DNA from: Desulfuromusa sp. | GTDB taxonomy: Bacteria; Desulfobacterota; Desulfuromonadia; Desulfuromonadales; Geopsychrobacteraceae | Reading direction: 5' to 3' | Length of the DNA: 12,022 nt | Assembly: GCA_029934755.1 (NCBI GenBank) | Contig: JAOZLQ010000062.1 | Location: 1 to 12,022, forward strand | Shown: positions 7,277 through 12,022 of the stretch, piece after piece | How positions within the stretch are numbered: position 1 is the first letter of the stretch | Layout: every line of letters begins with the position of its first letter | Notes under the pieces: generated by a model | The model's database searches: none | Told to the model about the DNA's origin: nothing | The model's input: the letters and a program-made list of their open reading frames with translations, nothing else | Made by a program: the position numbers and the translations under genes

Positions 7277-9013
7277 TCAACCCTCGAATTGCGTGTCATA
7301 AAGGCGTTTATATAATCCATCTTGATCCAGTAATTCCTGATGATTTCCAGACTCGACAATTTCACCTTGATCGAGAACCAGGATCCGATTTGCGTGCATT
7401 ATTGTCGAAAGACGATGAGCAATAACAAAAGTGGTACGATTGGCCATCAGATTTCCCAATGCTCGCTGAACCATTGCTTCACTTTCTGTATCCAAAGCAC
7501 TGGTTGCTTCATCTAACAAGAGAATTGGGGCATCCCTTAAAATTGCCCGGGCAATACATATCCTCTGTCGCTGTCCTCCGGATAAGCGCACACCACGATC
7601 ACCAACCAAAGTGTCATAACCATCCGGCAGTTGACTAATAAATTCATCAGCATAGGCCTGACGGGCTGCAGCTTCTACCATACTGGTATCAGCATCAGGC
7701 CGCCCATAACGAATATTGTTCATCAAGGTATCGTTAAACAGGAAGGTTTCCTGGTCAACCAGAGCAAGATTATCATGCAAACTACTTTGGGTTAAGTTGC
7801 GGATATCATATCCATCAATCAAAATTTTCCCTTGCTGCGGATCATAAAAGCGATTCAACAACCCAACAAAAGTACTTTTTCCTGCTCCGCTAGGCCCAAC
7901 CAAGGCAACGACTTCGCCGGGTTTTGCAACAACGGAAAAATCGCGTAGAACCAGATCGTCATCGTAAGCAAAATCAACATTTTCAAATTTGACATAACCC
8001 TGACACCGAGATAAATCAGTAGCATCTGTAGCATCAACAATTTCGGCTTGGTTATCCAACACTTCAAAAACCCGCTCTGCAGCACCAATGGCTTTTTGAA
8101 TCGTGTTATTCACTTTAGTCAGTCGTTTAAGTGGCGTATACATCAAAAGGATAGCAGCGAGTATAGAAAACAACTCCCCCTTTGTCATTGCATCTACCGC
8201 AACCCGATCCAAACCGTACCAAAGAACTGCCGCAACTCCAAAGGAGGTCATGATCTCCATCACTGGAGCTGAAGCAGCTGAATATCTAAATGTTTTACGG
8301 ATGAAGGTAAAAAAACCGGCATTTTCTCGAATGAATTTTTGCGTTTCTTGATCCTCGGTTGCAAACGCCTTGATCACTTTAATTCCGGAAAAACTTTGTT
8401 CCAGTACACTTGTTACATTTCCCATCGCATCTTGGCCACGCCGGGAAAATTTTTTAATTTTTTTCCCAATTGCAACTGCCGGCCAAACCGCGGCGGGGAT
8501 CACAACAAAGGCCATCAGGGCCATTTTCCAGTCTACATAGAAAGCATAACCAGTCAATGCAAACATAGTTAGGGTTTCTCGCAGTAAAGTCACCAGAACA
8601 TCCGAAAGGGCCGCTTGCATGACATTCACATCATTCAGGATTCTTGATATTAATGATCCTGAAGAGTTGTTAGTGAAAAAACGGGCTGACAAATTTATTG
8701 TATGACCAAAAACCTCATTACGGATATCTTGAATAGCGTGCTGACCTGCAGTGCGGATGTTATATTCCTGAATGTAGCGGGACACCCCTTTAAACGCTGC
8801 AATCCCAACAACCAAAAAGGGTATCAACTTTGCCAAGCCCAAATTTCCAGCAATAATCAAATCATCCACAAATGGCTTAACCAGATAAGCAAGGACCGCA
8901 TCAGAAGCAGCAACTCCCATTGAAGCTAACATCGACAGCGCAATAATCCCTTTATAAGGAGCGGCATATCTGACGATTCTGAGATAAATATTTTTTTGTT
9001 TACTGGTTAACAA
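7277..9013 (-). CDS. msbA: Lipid A flippase MsbA (ABC exporter)
   Basis: This 578-residue half-transporter has six predicted membrane helices in the first ~300 residues and an ATPase domain from about 340. MsbA works as a homodimer that flips core-lipid A across the inner membrane using ATP. The ATPase shows Walker A GPSGAGKS (373-380), Q-loop Gln421 (VDQETFLF), ABC signature LSGGQRQ (477-483), Walker B ILLLDE (497-502), D-loop SALD (505-508) and switch His533 (IAHRLST). All catalytic elements are present. The start is TTG: an in-frame stop (the lpxB stop itself) lies 24 bases upstream, and the next in-frame ATG is codon 28, which would remove the conserved N-terminal elbow helix. An AGGGAAAAGG site lies nine bases before the TTG. 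Other ABC exporters look similar, but the placement among lpxB, waaA and lpxK makes MsbA the likely identity. Confidence 0.93.
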   Translation of the reverse strand: MLTSKQKNIYLRIVRYAAPYKGIIALSMLASMGVAASDAVLAYLVKPFVDDLIIAGNLGLAKLIPFLVVGIAAFKGVSRYIQEYNIRTAGQHAIQDIRNEVFGHTINLSARFFTNNSSGSLISRILNDVNVMQAALSDVLVTLLRETLTMFALTGYAFYVDWKMALMAFVVIPAAVWPAVAIGKKIKKFSRRGQDAMGNVTSVLEQSFSGIKVIKAFATEDQETQKFIRENAGFFTFIRKTFRYSAASAPVMEIMTSFGVAAVLWYGLDRVAVDAMTKGELFSILAAILLMYTPLKRLTKVNNTIQKAIGAAERVFEVLDNQAEIVDATDATDLSRCQGYVKFENVDFAYDDDLVLRDFSVVAKPGEVVALVGPSGAGKSTFVGLLNRFYDPQQGKILIDGYDIRNLTQSSLHDNLALVDQETFLFNDTLMNNIRYGRPDADTSMVEAAARQAYADEFISQLPDGYDTLVGDRGVRLSGGQRQRICIARAILRDAPILLLDEATSALDTESEAMVQRALGNLMANRTTFVIAHRLSTIMHANRILVLDQGEIVESGNHQELLDQDGLYKRLYDTQFEG

Positions 9014-9022
9014 CTCAAATGG

Positions 9023-9032
9023 CCTTTTCCCT
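9023..9032 (-). promoter_or_regulatory. Ribosome binding site deciding the TTG start of msbA
   Basis: On the minus strand AGGGAAAAGG is followed by nine bases and then TTG. It lies in the short lpxB-msbA gap. No ATG or GTG start is available in frame between the upstream stop and codon 28, so this site supports the TTG. Confidence 0.6.
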
Positions 9033-9037
9033 AAAAT

Positions 9038-10195
9038 TTACGCTGTCATTTCAGCAGCGATATCAGCGACTCGCATTGAGCACCCAGGCTCACCTAGCAA
9101 CTGTCTAACCTCTTCCAAACCTTGACTCATTGTTTCAATATACCTTTGATCATCGAGCAATCTAATCATTTCACGACACATTGCTGCAGGCTCCGCAGCA
9201 TCCTGAATAAATTCTCGCACGACCCCACGGCCAGCAACAATATTTGTCAGTCCGGCATATTCAATCCTGATCAATCGCTTACCAATGGCATAACTCAAAG
9301 GAGCCACCTTGTACAAAATTGCCATCGGTGTCCCAACTAAAGCAAGTTGCAACGTTACGGTCCCCGATACAGTTAAAACTGCATTACTAGCTGCGGCAAC
9401 CTCATAAATATTCTCTTCAACAATAAAAACAGGCAATCCAGCAGCAGATAATCGGTGTTCAAAAAAATCGCGTTTTAACGACGGGGCAACCGGCAACAAA
9501 AATTTAATATCTGGCTTTTGCCGATACAAATCTTGAGCGGTTTCAACCAGTGTGTCTAAAATATGTTCCAATTCACTATTTCGGCTACCGGGGAAAATCC
9601 CGACGACCTGTACTTCTGCCTCAATCCCAAGACTTTTTCTCAGTAACCCTGGTGGTTGATTCTCCATAAATTCATCCAGCAGCGGATTACCAACATACTC
9701 AGCTTGCACCCCGAGTGGTTCATATATCTGCGGTTCAAAAGGAAAAATCAGAGCCAACCGGTCGACTCGTTCAGCAATGATTTTAGCTCGACCACTTCTC
9801 CAGGCCCAAACCTTGGGACTGATATAGTATAGAACCGGGATGCCAGCACCCTTGGCAACTTTGGCAAGGCGTAAATTAAAATCGGGAAAATCGATTAAAA
9901 TCAGCAAATCAGGACGTTCAGTGCCCAACAGAATACGCTTGAGTTGTTTGAAACGGTGGTAAATTTTCGGCAGTTGCTTAACAACTTCAACAACTCCCAT
10001 GACAGACAATTCATCGGAAGGAAAAATGATCTGACACCCTGCTGCACGCATTTTATCACCACCAACACCAAAAAAGCTCAATTGGGGATGATATTCAGCA
10101 GCGGCCCTGATTAGATGGCTACCATGCAGGTCGCCTGAAGCTTCGCCTGCAACTATCAGTATTTTACGAGAATTTACTGGAGCAGTTTGCTGCAT
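9038..10195 (-). CDS. lpxB: Lipid A disaccharide synthase LpxB
   Basis: LpxB (GT19) joins UDP-2,3-diacylglucosamine and 2,3-diacylglucosamine 1-phosphate into the beta-1',6-linked disaccharide at the inner membrane. From the ATG chosen here the protein has 385 residues, the usual length. Motifs are VAGEASGDLHGSHLI (15-29), ELSVMGVVEVV (62-72), IDFPDFN with the conserved aspartate at 105, YYISPKVWAWR (123-133), PGSRNSE with Arg205, SGTVTLQLAL (277-286), and NIVAGRGVV beginning at Asn318. The Asp, Arg and Asn match residues important in E. coli LpxB. Position 283 is Gln where E. coli has Glu. The open frame extends to a TTG at 10219, but that codon lies within the terminator hairpin, whereas the ATG at 10195 has AGGA five bases upstream and places the conserved RKILIVAGEASGD correctly. 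Genes on either side act in the same pathway. Confidence 0.93.
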   Translation of the reverse strand: MQQTAPVNSRKILIVAGEASGDLHGSHLIRAAAEYHPQLSFFGVGGDKMRAAGCQIIFPSDELSVMGVVEVVKQLPKIYHRFKQLKRILLGTERPDLLILIDFPDFNLRLAKVAKGAGIPVLYYISPKVWAWRSGRAKIIAERVDRLALIFPFEPQIYEPLGVQAEYVGNPLLDEFMENQPPGLLRKSLGIEAEVQVVGIFPGSRNSELEHILDTLVETAQDLYRQKPDIKFLLPVAPSLKRDFFEHRLSAAGLPVFIVEENIYEVAAASNAVLTVSGTVTLQLALVGTPMAILYKVAPLSYAIGKRLIRIEYAGLTNIVAGRGVVREFIQDAAEPAAMCREMIRLLDDQRYIETMSQGLEEVRQLLGEPGCSMRVADIAAEMTA

Positions 10196-10200
10196 GAAAT

Positions 10201-10204
10201 TCCT
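10201..10204 (-). promoter_or_regulatory. Ribosome binding site deciding the lpxB start
   Basis: AGGA on the minus strand lies five bases before the ATG at 10195. It sits just beyond the T-tract of the terminator and supports this ATG over the upstream in-frame TTG at 10219. Confidence 0.65.
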
Positions 10205-10209
10205 AAGCC

Positions 10210-10252
10210 AAAAAAACAAAAGGCGAGAACCTATATGGATCTCGCAGCCTTT
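10210..10252 (-). terminator. Intrinsic (Rho-independent) terminator or attenuator between lpxA and lpxB
   Basis: On the minus strand GCGAGATCC and GGTTCTCGC form a stem with one T-T mismatch around an ATATA loop. It can be extended at its base by AAAG pairing with CTTT, past a three-base bulge. A run CTTTTGTTTTTTT follows immediately, the expected U-tract. On the plus strand the hairpin is not followed by a comparable T-run, so it points in the direction of the lpx genes. It fills most of the 84-base gap between the lpxA stop and the lpxB ATG. I see no confident promoter after it, since only 14 bases separate the T-tract from the lpxB start codon. Expression of lpxB onward may therefore depend on read-through or on a promoter inside or before the hairpin. 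Confidence 0.75.
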
Positions 10253-10279
10253 GCCGGATAAAAATAAGTAGAACTCTGG

Positions 10280-11053
10280 CTAACGGGCTAATCCACGCTC
10301 ACTCTTTTTCAAAAAATCAAGATAAGTGGCTACTTCTGAAGCAGAGCTATCAAACTCTGCTTCTATTTTACCAATAGCCTCATCAAGCTTAAGATTTGAA
10401 CGAAAAACTAACTTGTAGATATTTTTAATATTGGCCAATGCCGTGCGACTGAATCCACGTCGTTTTAGCCCAGTCAAATTCAAACCAACAATTTTTGCCC
10501 GATCACCCTGAACAATTGCATAAGGAACAACATCCTGGCCAATCATTGAGCCACCGCTAGCCATCACATGACAGCCAATACGAGCAAATTGGTGGACCGC
10601 GCTTAACCCTCCGAGGATCGCATAATCACCTACTTCAACATGACCGGCAAGAGTCGCAGCATTTGCCAAAATGATGTGATTCTTAACAATGCAATCATGA
10701 GCCACATGTGCATATGCCATAAAAAGATTATCATTCTCAATAGTCGTCAAACCACCACCATCCTCTGTTCCAAGATGAATGGTTACAAATTCACGAATAC
10801 GATTGCGGTCGCCAATTTTAAGATATGAGACCTCTCCAGCAAATTTCAAGTCCTGAGGAATAGCACCAATCGACGCAAATTGAAAAATCTGGTTATCACA
10901 ACCGATTTCCGTATGCCCCTCAATGACAGTATGCGGACCAACAGTTGTTCCGGCACCAATTTTGACATGCTCACCAATAACCGCATAAGGACCAACCGTT
11001 ACTGAAGAATCAAGTTCTGCCCCGGAAGCAATAATCGCTGTCGAATGGATCAT
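10280..11053 (-). CDS. lpxA: UDP-N-acetylglucosamine O-acyltransferase LpxA
   Basis: This 257-residue left-handed beta-helix protein catalyses the first step of lipid A synthesis: transfer of a 3-hydroxyacyl chain from ACP to O-3 of UDP-GlcNAc in the cytoplasm, as a homotrimer. Hexapeptide repeats run from the N-terminus to about residue 180. QFASIGAIPQDLKFAGE (58-74), GDRNRIREFVTIHLGT (81-96), AYAHVAHDC with catalytic His119 (E. coli His125), and GLKRRGFSR (195-203) are diagnostic. The residue aligned to the E. coli chain-length position Gly173 is Gly167, which is compatible with a long (C14-like) hydroxyacyl donor rather than C10; this is inference from alignment. The ATG has a strong GGAGGA site four bases upstream and lies 12 bases after fabZ. 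The gene ends 27 bases before the terminator hairpin begins. Confidence 0.96.
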   Translation of the reverse strand: MIHSTAIIASGAELDSSVTVGPYAVIGEHVKIGAGTTVGPHTVIEGHTEIGCDNQIFQFASIGAIPQDLKFAGEVSYLKIGDRNRIREFVTIHLGTEDGGGLTTIENDNLFMAYAHVAHDCIVKNHIILANAATLAGHVEVGDYAILGGLSAVHQFARIGCHVMASGGSMIGQDVVPYAIVQGDRAKIVGLNLTGLKRRGFSRTALANIKNIYKLVFRSNLKLDEAIGKIEAEFDSSASEVATYLDFLKKSERGLAR

Positions 11054-11065
11054 GGTTCCTCCAAT

Positions 11066-11503
11066 TTATCTATCTGCAAAAGTGGCTTTCAACTCAGCAT
11101 CAGCAACCTTGGCATCACCAACATATGCAGTGCTCTTAAATTGGTATATTCCCCGCCGTCTGGAGATCAACTCCAATTCCAAGCGCAAAACATCACCAGG
11201 CACAACCGGTTTGCGAAAACGTGCTTTATCAATACCAACAAAATAGGTCAGCTGATCATCCCCAATTTCATCAATAACCGTCACATAAGCGCCGCCAACC
11301 TGCGCCATTGCCTCGACAATCAAGACTCCCGGCATAATTGGATGTCCAGGAAAATGACCCTGAAAAAAGGGCTCATTAACCGTCACATTTTTGTAACCAA
11401 TAACCTTAACCCCCTCCTCAACCTCTTCGATTCGATCAACCAGAAGAAAAGGGTATCGATGCGGCAGAATTTTCATAATTTGCTGGATATTCAATACAAG
11501 CAT
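11066..11503 (-). CDS. fabZ: 3-hydroxyacyl-ACP dehydratase FabZ
   Basis: This 145-residue hotdog-fold enzyme dehydrates (3R)-hydroxyacyl-ACP to trans-2-enoyl-ACP in fatty acid elongation. PHRYPFLLVDRI is at 14-25. The active-site block PFFQGHFPGHPIMPGVLIVEAMAQ (45-68) contains catalytic His50 and Glu64. FABZ and LpxA/LpxD compete for hydroxyacyl-ACP, so clustering with them balances phospholipid against lipid A synthesis; this is known in E. coli, where the order lpxD-fabZ-lpxA is the same. The ATG is one base after the lpxD stop, and an AGGAG site lies in the last lpxD codons, so the two are probably translated together. The length is normal and both catalytic residues are present. FabA is excluded by the short length and the FabZ-type GHFPxxPxMPGVL_xEA pattern. 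Confidence 0.96.
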   Translation of the reverse strand: MLVLNIQQIMKILPHRYPFLLVDRIEEVEEGVKVIGYKNVTVNEPFFQGHFPGHPIMPGVLIVEAMAQVGGAYVTVIDEIGDDQLTYFVGIDKARFRKPVVPGDVLRLELELISRRRGIYQFKSTAYVGDAKVADAELKATFADR

Positions 11504-11504
11504 A

Positions 11505-12022
11505 TCAGTTCTCCTTCAGCAGCGTCTCAAGTTCATCCAGACGCTTTTTCATTTGTTGCATTTCTTTACGCATTTCCGGCAATTTAGGCAACGTCATTGT
11601 CGATCGTAGCCATTGTTTGTGTGGCATCAAAGGCAATCCAGACAAAATCTGATTTGCAGCAACATTGCCAGTTGCCCCCCCTCTGCCACCAATCATGACA
11701 TTGTCCCCTACTTTTAAATGACCTGAGATAGCAACTTGGCCACCAAAAGTACAGTGATTACCGACCTTAGAACTCCCGGCAATCCCACTTTGAGAGACCA
11801 GGATACAATCCTCTCCAACCTCTACATTATGACCAATTTGCACTAAATTATCGATCTTTGTCCCGCGGCGAATTCGGGTTTCACCAAGAGCAGCTCGATC
11901 TATACAGCTGTTAGATCCAATCTCAACATCGTCTTCCAAAACAACAATTCCTACCTGTGGAATCTTGTAGTATTCAGTTCCATCTGGGGCAAAACCAAAA
12001 CCATCAGATCCTACTATTGCTG
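11505..12022 (-). CDS. lpxD: UDP-3-O-acylglucosamine N-acyltransferase LpxD (partial, C-terminal 171 residues)
   Basis: The gene runs off the right edge; the open frame continues through 12022, so the start is outside the window. LpxD transfers the second, N-linked 3-hydroxyacyl chain from ACP to UDP-3-O-acyl-glucosamine in the cytoplasm as a homotrimer. The visible part begins AIVGSDGFGFAPDGTEYYKIPQVG, the LpxD-specific signature, followed by hexapeptide repeats of the left-handed beta-helix. QIGHNVEVG, with the histidine encoded at 11829-11831, corresponds to the catalytic His239 region of E. coli LpxD. The C-terminal helix (about the last 30 residues, MRKEMQQMKKRLDELETLLKEN) is amphipathic and coiled-coil-like, as usual for LpxD. 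The missing portion is the N-terminal uridine-binding domain and the first repeats. The stop lies one base before fabZ. Confidence 0.94.
   Translation of the reverse strand, partial: AIVGSDGFGFAPDGTEYYKIPQVGIVVLEDDVEIGSNSCIDRAALGETRIRRGTKIDNLVQIGHNVEVGEDCILVSQSGIAGSSKVGNHCTFGGQVAISGHLKVGDNVMIGGRGGATGNVAANQILSGLPLMPHKQWLRSTMTLPKLPEMRKEMQQMKKRLDELETLLKEN

Noticed and set aside
10196..10219. An N-terminal extension of LpxB starting at TTG 10219 (adds MFFWLRNF)
   Set aside because: The TTG lies in the terminator stem and T-run, has no ribosome binding site, and the extension is not part of the LpxB family core.
11045..11587. A 180-codon plus-strand open frame opposite fabZ and the end of lpxD
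   Set aside because: It is antisense to genes with intact catalytic motifs, and its composition is that of a shadow frame.
11505..11939. A short 144-residue LpxD starting at TTG 11939
   Set aside because: The same frame continues upstream to the window edge and encodes the conserved GSDGFGFAPDGTEYYKIPQVG segment, so the gene is simply cut by the window.

Overview
The window is one continuous block of minus-strand genes for making Kdo2-lipid A and the inner core of lipopolysaccharide (LPS), so it comes from a Gram-negative (diderm) bacterium. Read in the direction of transcription, from high to low coordinates, the order is lpxD (5' end cut off), fabZ, lpxA, an intrinsic terminator, lpxB, msbA, a DUF374 acyltransferase, waaA, lpxK, a Trm112-type zinc-ribbon protein, waaF, waaC, gmhA, waaG and waaP (3' part cut off). 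I saw no RNA genes, mobile elements, CRISPR arrays or long repeats. No gene-free stretch reaches 100 bases.

The gene order points to a Desulfuromonadales-like (Geobacter/Pelobacter/Desulfuromonas type) or related deltaproteobacterial lineage. The main clues are the DUF374 acyltransferase between msbA and waaA and the run msbA-acyltransferase-waaA-lpxK. In enteric bacteria lpxB is followed by rnhB and dnaE instead. This is inference from gene order and protein flavour, with moderate to low confidence. Base composition is moderate, roughly 45-50% G+C by eye.

The right part (about 10280-12022) encodes early lipid A steps: LpxA adds the first 3-hydroxyacyl chain to UDP-GlcNAc, LpxD adds the N-linked chain, and FabZ belongs to the fatty acid cycle that supplies and competes for their hydroxyacyl-ACP. 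The middle part (about 4266-10195) encodes LpxB (disaccharide formation), MsbA (flippase), a probable late acyltransferase, WaaA (Kdo transfer) and LpxK (4'-kinase). The left part (1-4086) encodes inner-core assembly: GmhA starts ADP-heptose synthesis, WaaC and WaaF add heptoses I and II, WaaG adds the first outer-core hexose, and WaaP phosphorylates heptose I. LpxC, the UDP-diacylglucosamine hydrolase (LpxH/LpxI/LpxG), the Kdo-making enzymes and the remaining heptose enzymes (HldE, GmhB, HldD) are not in the window.

The genes are packed very tightly. There are three ATGA start/stop overlaps (waaA/lpxK, waaF/waaC, waaG/waaP), a 20-base overlap (acyltransferase/waaA), and otherwise gaps of 0 to about 24 bases, with ribosome binding sites often inside the preceding gene. 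The one break is the terminator hairpin between lpxA and lpxB. This is mostly a conventional locus and I found no convincing undescribed system. The points most worth a second look are that terminator with no obvious promoter behind it, the absence of lpxI from the place where it often sits, the LpxJ-like acyltransferase, the identically spaced four-cysteine motif in both heptosyltransferases, the Trm112 protein without a partner, and a pseudomonad/enteric-type waaG-waaP pair in an otherwise deltaproteobacterial-style locus.
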